The notes: a model not told the origin generated them from the letters alone. A stretch of 64,000 nt of DNA from Nocardioides albus (GCF_014648255.1 NZ_BMQT01000010.1:62001-126000), one strand, 5' to 3'. Shown: positions 42,607 to 50,855, counted from the first letter of the stretch. Made by a program: numbers and translations.

Positions 42607-43266
42607 TCACCAGCTCAGATCGTTGAGGGAGGCGATCCGGCGAACTCCCCCGTCGCGGTGGGAGTCGTGGCGGTCCAGGAGGACTGCGTCCATGCCTGCC
42701 TCGATCGGACCGAGTACGTCGTGGGCGAGGCTGTTGCCGACCATCAGAGCCTCGTTCGGCGCCACATCGACGCGCTCGCAGGTGAGCAGGTAGGCACGCG
42801 GATCGGGCTTGCTCACCGGCAGCGTCGACGTCGAGACAAGCAGATCGACCTCCGCAGCGAGACCGGTCATGTCCAGCTTGAGGCGCTGGTGGGCGTCCTC
42901 GCCATTGGTGAGGACGACGGTACGGAGACCGGCGTCCCGGACCCTGCGCAGCGTCGGGATCGCGTCGTCGAACGCGGCCCACTGCGTCTCGTACCGCCTC
43001 AGATATCCGGCGAACAGCGCGTCCGCCTCCGCGTCGTCGACCTCAATCGCGAAAAACTCGCGGGTCCGTGCCCGACGCTGCTCCTGGAAACCGATCTCGC
43101 GGCGCTGGTAGCGCTGGTAGTGCGGCCCAGAGACCGCATCCCACCGGTCCGCGACGTCTCCCCCGGTGATCCCGTGCTCAGCCGCCCAACCGATCACCGC
43201 GCTCCGCGCCGCCCCCTCCTGGTCCACGAGTGTGTCGTCCAGGTCGAAGATGATCGCGCGGAGCAC
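42607..43266 (-). CDS. HAD-family hydrolase
   Basis: 219 residues from a GTG. HAD motifs: IIFDLDDTLVD (nucleophile Asp8 or so), LTNGEDAHQRLKL (motif II), SKPDPRAYLL (motif III Lys) and MVGNSLAHDVLGPIEAG (motif IV). A helical cap lies between motifs I and II. It is a phosphatase of the YjjG/Had-like type on small phosphometabolites; substrate unknown. Monocistronic by layout. Confidence 0.92.
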   Translation of the reverse strand: MLRAIIFDLDDTLVDQEGAARSAVIGWAAEHGITGGDVADRWDAVSGPHYQRYQRREIGFQEQRRARTREFFAIEVDDAEADALFAGYLRRYETQWAAFDDAIPTLRRVRDAGLRTVVLTNGEDAHQRLKLDMTGLAAEVDLLVSTSTLPVSKPDPRAYLLTCERVDVAPNEALMVGNSLAHDVLGPIEAGMDAVLLDRHDSHRDGGVRRIASLNDLSW

Positions 43267-43293
43267 GATCGACAGCCTATTGCCGGCCAGCGC

Positions 43294-43533
43294 TCACAAC
43301 GCCACCGCACCGAGTCCCCTGGCCGCGCGAGCGCGGTTGACGACATCGTTCACGAACGCCCGCTTGGCCACGGTGTACTCGCTTCCCCACACTCCGGACC
43401 CGACGAGCCCCGACTTCAAGGACGCGTACGCATCGCGGTCGGCGTCGTGGGACCGCAGCCAATTCGCGAAGAGCCGCAGGTGCGCGGTCGGCCACTGGTC
43501 CGTGGTGAAGAGGTGGAGGATGGCGCGGATCAT
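43294..43533 (-). pseudogene. C-terminal fragment of a GrpB-like protein
   Basis: 79 residues. LHLFTTDQWPTAHLRLFANWLRSHDADRDAYASLK and YTVAKRAFVNDVV (key residues R-W-L-H-D-YA-LK and Y-AK-F) match the C-terminal half of GrpB/UPF0157 nucleotidyltransferase-like proteins, which normally have about 170 residues. The N-terminal half with the GSTSVPG motif is missing; the bases upstream do not encode it in any frame. A full GrpB gene lies 1 kb away. Probably a decayed or truncated copy. Confidence 0.55.
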
Positions 43534-43692
43534 GGTCGACCAGCCTCTGCACCGGATACCGCTCGCTCCACGTCACCACATGCCGACTGTGCCAGAACCG
43601 CGCCTATGTGTGGTTCTGACGCTCCAGCAGCGGGTCCGGCGCGTCAGTTCCACCCACATGCACGATTGTTGGGGTGAGCTCGGCTCGGATGG

Positions 43693-44367
43693 TCAGGAGG
43701 CGGGGTTGCGCATTCGTCTCGCAGCGTAGAGCTCCAGGGCCTCGGCGAAGTCGTCCACGGTGAAGTCGGGCCAGAGCTTCTCGCTGACGACGATCTCGGC
43801 GTTCGAGGTCTGCCAGGGGAAGAAGCCGGAGAGGCGCTGCTCGCCGCTGGTGCGGATGACGAGGTCGATCTCCTTGATCGGTCCGCCGGGCAGGGCTGCG
43901 GTGATGGCCTGTTCGTCGATCTCGGTGACGCCCGCGGAGATGGCGCGGCGGATGCCTTCGACGATGTCGCCGTGCGGGTCGTAGCCGATCGCCATCGTCA
44001 GGTGGGCAGGGCGGTCGGCGGTCTCCCTCTCGGCCGCGCGCAACGCCTCTGCGGCGGCGTCGGGCAGCAGGGAGAGATCGCCGGAGACGTGAAGCGCCCA
44101 GCGGTCGCTGCGTACGACTGTCTGCGGGAGCTTGTCGGCGAGGATGCCGAACAAGTGGTCGACCTGCGACCTCGGACGCTTCCGGATGTTGTCGGCGGAG
44201 AGGACGTACGAGGTGAGGTGGTCGATCCGCCAGTGGGTGCACCATCCCAGAAGATCCGCGACATGGTCGGCGCCGACGTCGTGACCGGCACCCGGGTTCG
44301 CGAAGCCTGCCTGCTTCGCCCAGCGGCGGTTGCCGTCCATCACCACGCCGACATGGGTGGGCAGCAT
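43693..44367 (-). CDS. Short-chain cis-prenyltransferase (UppS family)
   Basis: 224 residues. The catalytic VVMDGNRRWAK (Asp11) is at the N-terminus and IRTSGEQRLSGFFPWQTSNAEIVV near the C-terminus binds the second substrate. It is shorter than the main UppS and resembles the mycobacterial Z,E-farnesyl diphosphate synthase type, which supplies a short cis-prenyl primer. The ATG overlaps the last base of the GrpB stop. Two cis-prenyltransferases in one genome are usual for actinobacteria making polyprenyl lipid carriers. Confidence 0.87.
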   Translation of the reverse strand: MLPTHVGVVMDGNRRWAKQAGFANPGAGHDVGADHVADLLGWCTHWRIDHLTSYVLSADNIRKRPRSQVDHLFGILADKLPQTVVRSDRWALHVSGDLSLLPDAAAEALRAAERETADRPAHLTMAIGYDPHGDIVEGIRRAISAGVTEIDEQAITAALPGGPIKEIDLVIRTSGEQRLSGFFPWQTSNAEIVVSEKLWPDFTVDDFAEALELYAARRMRNPAS

Positions 44368-44912
44368 CAGCGGCTCGGATCGTTGAGGGAGAGGATCTGG
44401 CGGCGTTCGGCGTCGGTCAGGTCGGCGGCGGCGAGGACCTTCTGGAGGACGTCGGACTTGCGGGCGATGTAGGTGTCGATGTCGATGTCGGGGACGGCTG
44501 CGAGGGCCAGCTTCACGGCTGCGTACTCGTCGCGAAGGTCGTCGCGGCGGCGCAGGACGTCGCGGACGGCGAGATGGTTGCGTACGTTGAGCGTCCCGGC
44601 GGCACAGACGTAGACGTGGCGCCTCGGATCCTCGTCAGGGGCGAAGAACGCCTCGCGGCCTTCGACGCCCAGGTCGCCGCGGTGGACGTAGCCGATGCGT
44701 ACGAGCGCAGCGACCGCAGACGGGACGTCCTCCGGCGCGACGATCACGTCGATGTCGAGGATCGGCTTCGCGGCGAGGCCCGGGACCGAGGTCGAGCCGA
44801 CGTGCTCGATGCTCGCCGGCGGGCCGTCGGCCAGTGCGCCGCTCAGCGCGGCCGCAACCTTCGCGAACCGGTCCTGCCATGACGGGTCGTACGCCACTAC
44901 CTCGATGCTCAC
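44367..44912 (-). CDS. GrpB family protein (UPF0157)
   Basis: 181 residues from a GTG. The nucleotidyltransferase-like core is seen in YDPSWQDRFAK, SIEHVGSTSVPGLAAKPILDIDVIV by key residues (GSTS..PG..KP.ID), and HVYVCAAGTLNVRNHLAVRD. Characterised activity is lacking for most members. The stop overlaps the ATG of the short-chain prenyltransferase by one base, so the two are translationally coupled. Confidence 0.87.
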   Translation of the reverse strand: MSIEVVAYDPSWQDRFAKVAAALSGALADGPPASIEHVGSTSVPGLAAKPILDIDVIVAPEDVPSAVAALVRIGYVHRGDLGVEGREAFFAPDEDPRRHVYVCAAGTLNVRNHLAVRDVLRRRDDLRDEYAAVKLALAAVPDIDIDTYIARKSDVLQKVLAAADLTDAERRQILSLNDPSR

Positions 44913-44937
44913 AGGAACCAGGGTCTCTCAGGTCGGC

Positions 44938-45408
44938 TCAGGCTTCGGCGGTAGCAGGCCGGGGCTGGAGGCGTAGGCCGGTGACCTTCCCGGCGAGGAC
45001 GTCGGAGAACGCGAGAACGAGCGCGGCGGGGGTCGCGGCGGCGGCCAGGACCACGGCGGCGACCGCCGGGCTCCCGGCCAGGTCGAAGAGGAGCCAGGCC
45101 AGCCCGGTGGCTCCGGCGGTGAGGAACATGAGGGTGGCGGAGCCGGCGATGACTCCCTTGAAGCCACCCAGGACACGCGCAGCAAGCGCCGCGGGCGCGG
45201 CGATGGCCACACAGAGCGCCCCGACGGCAACGCCGAGAAGGACAAGCATCGGCCCCGCGAGAGGTCCGCCCATCCCCTGGCCGCCGGCCGCGGATGCGAC
45301 CAGGAGACCGACGTAGACCAAACCGGCGAGCACCGGGTAGGCGAGACCGACGAGCACCATGGTGAAGACGAAGGATGCGGCGCGAACGGCAATCACGGGC
45401 AGGCTCAT
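44938..45408 (-). CDS. Four-pass membrane protein of unknown function
   Basis: 156 residues, ATG start. Four to five hydrophobic segments (VFTMVLVGLAYPVLAGLVYVG, GPMLVLLGVAVGALCVAIAAP, VIAGSATLMFLTAGATGLAWLLF, AVVLAAAATPAALVLAFSDVL by key residues) and a short basic tail. No domain recognised. It is 25 bases upstream of the GrpB gene, probably in its operon. Confidence 0.65.
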   Translation of the reverse strand: MSLPVIAVRAASFVFTMVLVGLAYPVLAGLVYVGLLVASAAGGQGMGGPLAGPMLVLLGVAVGALCVAIAAPAALAARVLGGFKGVIAGSATLMFLTAGATGLAWLLFDLAGSPAVAAVVLAAAATPAALVLAFSDVLAGKVTGLRLQPRPATAEA

Positions 45409-45474
45409 GCGCTCATGATGCCCGACGCCACTTCGCGCCGCCGCAGGTGTTGGCCCTTCGTTGACGAACCGTCG

Positions 45475-46713
45475 TCAGACGCGCCCGCGGACCATGCCGA
45501 CGAGGCGGTCGAAGACCTCCTCGGGGGCCACCTGGACGCCGTTGTGGAGATGGGCGTTGGTGACCCACGGGCGCAGGGTGGGAACCAGGTCGGCGGTGGC
45601 GAGGGAGTGCTCGCGCAGGACGTAGGGGTCGTCGTAGTAGACCGCCGCGGCGCACGGGACGTCGACCGACGCCAGCACCGACGGGTCGTACAGGCTCGGC
45701 CACTCGCGCTCGGCGAGCAGGTCGGCCGCCTCCGCGAAGGGAGCCAGGATCGGGTCCTCGCTCAGATGCCACGGGAAGAGGTGCTCGGCGGTGAAGAGAG
45801 TCGGATCTTCCTCGTACGCCGCGGGCTGGACGCGCGCGGAGGCCCAGCGTGTGGTCTGGGCGTCGGCGTAGCAGGCCTCGTGGACGAGTACGTAGAGGGG
45901 CGAGTGGCCGCTGAAGGGCAGCAGGGACGCGACCTCGTTACCGAAGCCGAGCCCGGCCGGGTCGCGCTCGAGGAGGTAGTGGACCTGCTCGGAGCCGCCC
46001 GTCATGCCGAGCCGGTTGCCGATGGAGCGCGCCTGGCGGGACGAGAGCAGGCCGCCATGAGGGAGCCGGATCTCGCCGGCGTCGCAGCGCTCGACCAGGG
46101 CCCGCATCCGGTCTCGGTCGCCGGGAAAGCGCGCGTAGTGGCGCTCGGTGAGCTCGATCGTGCGGGCGAAGGTCGCGGCGTAGATCTCGTCGACCGGAAG
46201 ACCGACCGGCGGCACGCCGCCGGTGAACATGACCTCGCGCAGCGACTCGGGGTGGGTCGAGAGGTAGCGCAGCGAGCAGAAGCCGCCGAACGACTGCCCC
46301 AGGAGCGACCACCGGGCAATGCCGAGGTGGTCGCGGAGGAGCTCGGCGTCCTCGACGATCGAGTCGGCGCGGAAGTGGGCCAGGTAGTCGGCCTGCTCCT
46401 GCGGCGTCTTGTCGGACAAAGCGGTGAGCGGCGTCGACCGCCCGGTCCCCCGCTGGTCGAGGAGGATCACCCGATAGTCCTGGAGGGCTCGGTCCAGCCA
46501 GCCCGGCGCCATCGGCAGGTCGATCGGGCGCGGGCCCTCACCGCCTGGGCCGCCCTGCAGGAAGAGCAGCGCGTCGCGGTCGTCGCGGTCGCCTGGACGC
46601 CGCACCTCGCGGGCGAAGACGGTCAGCGTCTCGGACCCGCCGCCGAGATGGTCCAGGGGCACCTCGATCTCGTGCTCGATCAGGGTCAGGCCAGGGATCG
46701 TCTCGATGTGCAC
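45475..46713 (-). CDS. Proline-iminopeptidase-like alpha/beta hydrolase (S33)
   Basis: 412 residues from a GTG. The LFLQGGPGGEGPRP oxyanion motif, LLDQRGTGRSTP, the nucleophile elbow GQSFGG (Ser), and a C-terminal NAHLHNG with the likely catalytic His define a peptidase S33 enzyme. No signal peptide, so cytosolic release of N-terminal Pro or other small residues from peptides is expected. Monocistronic; the 201-base upstream gap holds a long inverted repeat and the bioB operators. Confidence 0.9.
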   Translation of the reverse strand: MHIETIPGLTLIEHEIEVPLDHLGGGSETLTVFAREVRRPGDRDDRDALLFLQGGPGGEGPRPIDLPMAPGWLDRALQDYRVILLDQRGTGRSTPLTALSDKTPQEQADYLAHFRADSIVEDAELLRDHLGIARWSLLGQSFGGFCSLRYLSTHPESLREVMFTGGVPPVGLPVDEIYAATFARTIELTERHYARFPGDRDRMRALVERCDAGEIRLPHGGLLSSRQARSIGNRLGMTGGSEQVHYLLERDPAGLGFGNEVASLLPFSGHSPLYVLVHEACYADAQTTRWASARVQPAAYEEDPTLFTAEHLFPWHLSEDPILAPFAEAADLLAEREWPSLYDPSVLASVDVPCAAAVYYDDPYVLREHSLATADLVPTLRPWVTNAHLHNGVQVAPEEVFDRLVGMVRGRV

Positions 46714-46731
46714 GCACCGATCCTAGGCGGG

Positions 46732-46827
46732 CGTCTGTTGGTCTAGGTATGCAGACCAACCGTCACTTCCCGTGCGGAGCTCCGACAGGGATGTGGCGGC
46801 CCGGCTGCATACCTAGACCAACAGACG
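46732..46827. repeat. 96-nt inverted repeat with 23-bp perfect arms
   Basis: Arms 46732-46754 and 46805-46827 are perfect reverse complements over 23 bases, with a 50-nt loop. The left arm can alternatively pair locally: GTTGGTCT (46739-46746) with AGACCAAC (46753-46760). The loop contains the palindrome CGGAGCTCCG. It lies between the divergent hydrolase and bioB genes. It may be a mobile palindromic repeat, a cruciform or a two-state RNA structure. Confidence 0.7.
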
Positions 46828-46859
46828 GGCGTTGCGGTCCAGCCCGACAGAACCTAACC

Positions 46860-46887
46860 TGAACACCGTTCAACTGAACAACGTTCA
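46860..46887 (+). promoter_or_regulatory. Tandem BioQ-type operators upstream of bioB
   Basis: TGAACACCGTTCA (46860-46872) and TGAACAACGTTCA (46875-46887) are two perfect 5-3-5 palindromes with centres 15 bases apart. Actinobacterial BioQ, a TetR repressor, binds TGAAC-N3-GTTCA-type sites before bio genes. The bioB ATG lies 28 bases downstream, with GAGGAG between. No bioQ gene is in the window. Confidence 0.75.
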
Positions 46888-46914
46888 GGTAACCATCCCG
46901 AGGAGACGCCCCGC

Positions 46915-48075
46915 ATGACGACAGCCTTCGACCTGCTAGCCGACCGGATCCTGTCCGGCGGGGCCGCGACGACCGATGACGCCTTGGCGGTGCTGCGTAC
47001 GGCCGACGCGGAGCTGATGAGCGTCGTCGCCGCGGCGGGGCGGCTGCGGCGCGAGCACTTCGGCAACACCGTGAAGGTGAACTACCTCGTCAACCTCAAG
47101 TCCGGGCTGTGTCCGGAGAACTGCAACTACTGCAGCCAGGCGCTCGGTTCGCAGGCACCGGTCCTCAAATACTCATGGCTCTCCAAGGACGAGACCCTCG
47201 CGCAGGCCGGCGCCGGACTCCGCGGCGGAGCGACAAGAGTCTGCATGGTCTCCTCTGGCCGCGGGCCGTCCGAGCGCGACATCGACAAGGTCGTCGAGAT
47301 GACCTCCGCACTCAAGGATGCGCACGAAGGCGTCGAGGTCTGTGCCTGTCTCGGGCTGCTCAAGGGCGGGCAGGCCGAGCGATTGAAGGCTGCGGGAGTG
47401 GATGCGTACAACCACAACATCAACACCGCCGAGTCCAACCACGACAACATCGTCCAGACCCACACCTACGAGGACCGCGTCGACACGATCGGCAAGGCCA
47501 AGGACGCCGGCCTCTCGCCGTGCTCGGGGCTGATCGCGGGGCTGGGTGAGACCGACGAGCAGCTCGTCGAGGCGCTCTTCGCGCTGCGCGAGCTCGACGC
47601 CGACTCGATCCCGGTGAACTTCCTGATGCCGTTCGACGGCACCCCCTACGAGAACACCTGGGAGCTCTCCCCGACCCGGTGCGTGAAGATCCTGGCGATG
47701 GCGCGGTTCGTCTGCCCGGACAAGGAGATCCGGATCGCGGGCGGACGCGAGATGCACCTGCGTACGCTGCAGGCCACTGCGCTCCACGTCGCCAACTCGA
47801 TCTTCCTCGGCGACTACCTGACCTCCGAGGGGCAGGATGCGCTGGCCGACCTGGAGATGCTGCGGGACAACGGGTTCGTCATCCTCGGCATGGACCAGGG
47901 CGCGTTCGACGAGCTGATCGAGGAGCATCGCGCCAAGGTCGCCGGTCGAGCGGTGGGCGGCTGCGGCAGTGCCTGTGGCAGCAGCTGCAGCGACGCCTGC
48001 GGTGGCCACGACGAGCCGGACAGCCCGGTGATCCGGCGTCGCGGAGCGGGGACCGATGTCGCTGCCAACGCTTGA
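46915..48075 (+). CDS. bioB: Biotin synthase
   Basis: 386 residues. Radical-SAM cluster Cys66, Cys70, Cys73 (CPENCNYC), then MVSSGRGPSE, YNHNINTAESN and the second-cluster residues near GGREMHLR. It inserts sulfur into dethiobiotin. Unusual is the C-terminal tail beyond residue 345: four Cys with exact CxxxCxxxCxxxC spacing (350, 354, 358, 362) and His365. The tail may bind metal or feed Fe-S or sulfur for the sacrificial [2Fe-2S] cluster. BioB overlaps bioA by 20 bases. Confidence 0.96.
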   Translation: MTTAFDLLADRILSGGAATTDDALAVLRTADAELMSVVAAAGRLRREHFGNTVKVNYLVNLKSGLCPENCNYCSQALGSQAPVLKYSWLSKDETLAQAGAGLRGGATRVCMVSSGRGPSERDIDKVVEMTSALKDAHEGVEVCACLGLLKGGQAERLKAAGVDAYNHNINTAESNHDNIVQTHTYEDRVDTIGKAKDAGLSPCSGLIAGLGETDEQLVEALFALRELDADSIPVNFLMPFDGTPYENTWELSPTRCVKILAMARFVCPDKEIRIAGGREMHLRTLQATALHVANSIFLGDYLTSEGQDALADLEMLRDNGFVILGMDQGAFDELIEEHRAKVAGRAVGGCGSACGSSCSDACGGHDEPDSPVIRRRGAGTDVAANA

Positions 48076-49363
48076 TCCTGCGCTCGCTCAGAACTCCAGG
48101 CTGCTCGACTTCGACCGTGAGCACCTCTGGCACCCCTACACCTCGATGACCGACCCGGCGCCGGTGCGGGTCGTCACCGGTGCTGAGGGGGTACGTCTCC
48201 ACCTCGACAACCATGGCGAGCGCCTCGACGTCGTCGACGCGATGTCGTCTTGGTGGTCGGCGATCCACGGCTATCGGGTGCCCGAGCTGGACGCCGCGCT
48301 CGCCGAGCAGGCCGGCCGGATGGCGCACGTGATGTTCGGCGGCCTGACCCACGCCCCCGCGGTGAATCTGGCCGAGCGGCTCGTCTCGATGACCCCCGAC
48401 CCGCTGCAGCACGTCTTCCTGGCGGACTCCGGGTCGGTGAGCGTCGAGGTCGCGATCAAGATGGCGCTGCAGGCGCAGCGCGGCCAGGGCCGGCCGGAGC
48501 GTACGCGGCTGCTGACCGTGCGCGGCGGCTACCACGGCGACACCTTCGGGTGCATGAGCACGTGCGACCCGGTCGGCGGGATGCACTCGATGTTCACCGA
48601 GATGCTGGCGCCGCAGGTCTTCGCCGAGCGCCCGCCGGCGCCGGGTGGTGATGTGGAGGCGTGGGCCGAGGGCGTACGCCGCCAGGCGGCCGAGCACGCC
48701 GACGAGCTGGCCGGGATCATCCTCGAGCCGCGGCTCCAGGGCGCGGGCGGGATGTGGGTCTACGACGACCGCTGCCTGGTCGTCCTCCGCGAGATCGCCG
48801 ACGAGCACGGACTGGTGCTGATCTTCGACGAGATCGCCACCGGCTTCGGCCGCACCGGTGACCTCTTCGTATCCTCGGTCGTCACCCCCGACATCCTCTG
48901 CCTGAGCAAGGCGCTCACCGGCGGCTACCTGACCCTCGCCGCCGTACTGACCACCACCGAGGTCGCGCACGCGATCTCCCGGAGCGAGTCAGGGGTTCTG
49001 ATGCACGGGCCGACCTTCATGGGCAACCCGCTCGCCTGCGCGGTGGCGCTGGCCTCGCTCGACCTGCTGGCCGCTCGCGGCTGGGAGCAGGACGTACGCC
49101 GTGTCTCCACCGCGCTCTCGACCGGCCTCTCCCCCCTCTCCGCGGCTCCGGGCATCATCGAGGTCCGTGTCCTCGGCGCCATCGGCGTGGTCCAGCTCGA
49201 CCACCCGGTCGACGTCGCCCGGGCCACCGATGCCGCACTGCGCGAGGGCGTCTGGATCCGGCCGTTCCGCGACCTGATCTACACGATGCCTCCCTACGTC
49301 ACCAGCAAGGACGACCTCGCCCGCATCTGCCGGGCCGTCGCCGCGGCCGCGGAGGTGGCCTGA
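48056..49363 (+). CDS. bioA: Adenosylmethionine-8-amino-7-oxononanoate aminotransferase
   Basis: 435 residues from an ATG inside the bioB 3' end. DREHLWHPYTSM at the N-terminus, SSWWSAIHGYRVPELD, RGGYHGDTFGCMSTCDP, the DEIATGFGRTG block and the PLP Lys in CLSKALTGGYLTLAAVL identify BioA. It converts KAPA to DAPA using SAM as amino donor. The C-terminus ends with the usual IRPFRDLIYTMPPYV. A repeat-rich 237-base gap follows before bioF. Confidence 0.95.
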   Translation: MSLPTLDPALAQNSRLLDFDREHLWHPYTSMTDPAPVRVVTGAEGVRLHLDNHGERLDVVDAMSSWWSAIHGYRVPELDAALAEQAGRMAHVMFGGLTHAPAVNLAERLVSMTPDPLQHVFLADSGSVSVEVAIKMALQAQRGQGRPERTRLLTVRGGYHGDTFGCMSTCDPVGGMHSMFTEMLAPQVFAERPPAPGGDVEAWAEGVRRQAAEHADELAGIILEPRLQGAGGMWVYDDRCLVVLREIADEHGLVLIFDEIATGFGRTGDLFVSSVVTPDILCLSKALTGGYLTLAAVLTTTEVAHAISRSESGVLMHGPTFMGNPLACAVALASLDLLAARGWEQDVRRVSTALSTGLSPLSAAPGIIEVRVLGAIGVVQLDHPVDVARATDAALREGVWIRPFRDLIYTMPPYVTSKDDLARICRAVAAAAEVA

Positions 49364-49377
49364 TGGGCAGGATCCCG

Positions 49378-49434
49378 CTGGTCGAGCCGCTGGTCGAGCC
49401 GCTGGTCGAGCCGCTGGTCGAGCCGCTGGAGCCG
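49378..49434. repeat. 12-nt tandem repeat after bioA
   Basis: The 12-mer CTGGTCGAGCCG occurs four times in a row (49378-49425), then a partial copy CTGGAGCCG. It begins 15 bases after the bioA stop. It would encode a Leu-Val-Glu-Pro repeat if translated, but sits in a repeat cluster and no gene is called. It is the left end of the 49364-49600 repeat region. Confidence 0.8.
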
Positions 49435-49445
49435 CTAGGCGGAGG

Positions 49446-49600
49446 CGTGTCGAGACCAACACGTTTCATGTCGCGCTCGATGGGGCCGTGTTGGTCTCGA
49501 CACGGATTCGTTCGTTCCTCACGAATCCGGCTCGACCGACGGGCGCAGGCTCGACCGACGGGGCTGGGCACGGTCGACGGACCGACGGGAGTGATCACTG
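49446..49600. repeat. Palindromic repeat cluster between bioA and bioF
   Basis: CGTGTCGAGACCAACACG (49446-49463) and its exact reverse complement (49487-49504) enclose a 23-nt loop. Next is GGATTCGT/ACGAATCC (49504-49528), and then two direct copies of GGCTCGACCGACGGG (from 49529 and 49548). The GTCGAGACCAAC core resembles intergenic palindromes that I recall as frequent in Nocardioides genomes. No ORF of merit lies here. Confidence 0.75.
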
Positions 49601-50716
49601 ATGTGGGATGACTGGATCGCTGATGCAGCCGCAACGAGGGAAGGGGCCGGACTGACCCGGACCCTGAAGCCCCGCGGGCCCGATGACGGCGTCATCGACC
49701 TGGCCGGGAACGACTATCTGGGCCTGTCGGGACACCCGGACGTACGCCGCGCCGCGGCCGAGGCGGCCATGCTCTGGGGCGGCGGCGCGGGGGCGTCGCG
49801 GCTGGTCACGGGCACTCTGACGCTCCACGGCGACCTGGAAGAAGAGCTCGCCGACTGGCTCGGCCAACCGGGGGCACTGACGTTCTCGACCGGCTACCAC
49901 GCCAACCTCTCGATCGTCAGCGCCCTGGCCGACCGGACCGCCCACGTCGTCTCGGACGCGCACATCCACGCCTCACTGATCGACGCCGTACGACTCTCCC
50001 GGGCCCAGTTGACGGTCGTGCCTCACAACGACGTGGCTGCGGTCCGGGCAGCGCTCGCGGCACAGCCCGGCGTACGCACGCTCGTGCTGGCCGAGTCGGT
50101 CTACTCCGTCCTGGGCGACGAGGCACCGCTGACGGAGCTGGCCGAGGTCTGCGCAGAGCACGGCGCGCTGCTCGTCGTCGATGAAGCCCACGGCGTGGGC
50201 GTGCACGGGCCGGGGCTCGTCCACCGACGCGGCCTTGCCGGGCGGCCCGACGTGCTTGTCACCGCCACCCTCTCCAAGAGTCTGGGCAGCCAGGGTGGCG
50301 CGGTGCTGGGGCCGCGATCCGTCCTGGATCACCTGGTCAACACCGCCCGCCCGTTCATCTTCGACACCGGACTTGCTCCCGCTGCGACTGCCGCCGCCTT
50401 GGCTGCCGCCCAGATCGCACGGTCGCATCCGCACCTTGCAGACATCATCAGGTTCCGCGTCATCGGACTGGCCCGGACCCTGGGCGTCCCGGCTCCCGCC
50501 GGCGCGGTCCTGTCGGTCCCGATGCCCTCACCAGAGGGCGCGGTCGCGGCCCAGGCTGCCCTGCTCACCGAGGGCGTACGCGTCGGCTGCTTCCGGCCGC
50601 CGTCTGTCCCCGACGGGGTCTCCCGGCTGCGGGTCACCGCCGGAGCGAGTGTCACCGACGAGGAGTGGGACCGGGCCGCCAAGGTCATCGAGACGATTGT
50701 GGGTGAGGTCCGATGA
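49601..50716 (+). CDS. bioF: 8-amino-7-oxononanoate synthase
   Basis: 371 residues. DLAGNDYLGLSGHPDV at the start, STGYHANLSIVSAL, VDEAHGVGVHGPG and the PLP Lys in TATLSKSLGSQGG define BioF. It condenses pimeloyl thioester with alanine. It is shifted away from bioA by repeats and from bioD by another 139-base repeat gap, so transcription of the operon may rely on read-through or on extra promoters. Confidence 0.95.
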   Translation: MWDDWIADAAATREGAGLTRTLKPRGPDDGVIDLAGNDYLGLSGHPDVRRAAAEAAMLWGGGAGASRLVTGTLTLHGDLEEELADWLGQPGALTFSTGYHANLSIVSALADRTAHVVSDAHIHASLIDAVRLSRAQLTVVPHNDVAAVRAALAAQPGVRTLVLAESVYSVLGDEAPLTELAEVCAEHGALLVVDEAHGVGVHGPGLVHRRGLAGRPDVLVTATLSKSLGSQGGAVLGPRSVLDHLVNTARPFIFDTGLAPAATAAALAAAQIARSHPHLADIIRFRVIGLARTLGVPAPAGAVLSVPMPSPEGAVAAQAALLTEGVRVGCFRPPSVPDGVSRLRVTAGASVTDEEWDRAAKVIETIVGEVR

Positions 50717-50855
50717 GCGGGCTGCTGAATGTTCACCGAGGCGATGTCCTGAGCTTGTCGAAGGGTGACTCGGTCAGCGCGCACTTCCTTCGCGGAACTC
50801 CACGAAAGAAGCGCACCGACACCGAGGTAACTCGGTCAGCATCCCGGGGCGCGGC
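50717..50855. repeat. Repeat element between bioF and bioD
   Basis: It contains CCTGAGCTTGTCGAAGG (50749-50765), a sequence I recall as a widespread actinobacterial intergenic repeat, and two copies of ACTCGGTCAGC (50768-50778 and 50830-50840) around an imperfect dyad (TTCGCGGAA...CACGAA). A 49-codon open frame in the gap has no ribosome site or homology features and is not called a gene. Confidence 0.65.

Noticed and set aside
49363..49611. 82-codon frame after bioA with a Leu-Val-Glu-Pro repeat
   Set aside because: It is formed by tandem and inverted DNA repeats, and no recognisable fold or ribosome site supports it.
49364..50855. Possible CRISPR-like repeats in the bio operon
   Set aside because: Repeats have no regular spacers and no cas genes are near; they are tandem and palindromic intergenic elements.
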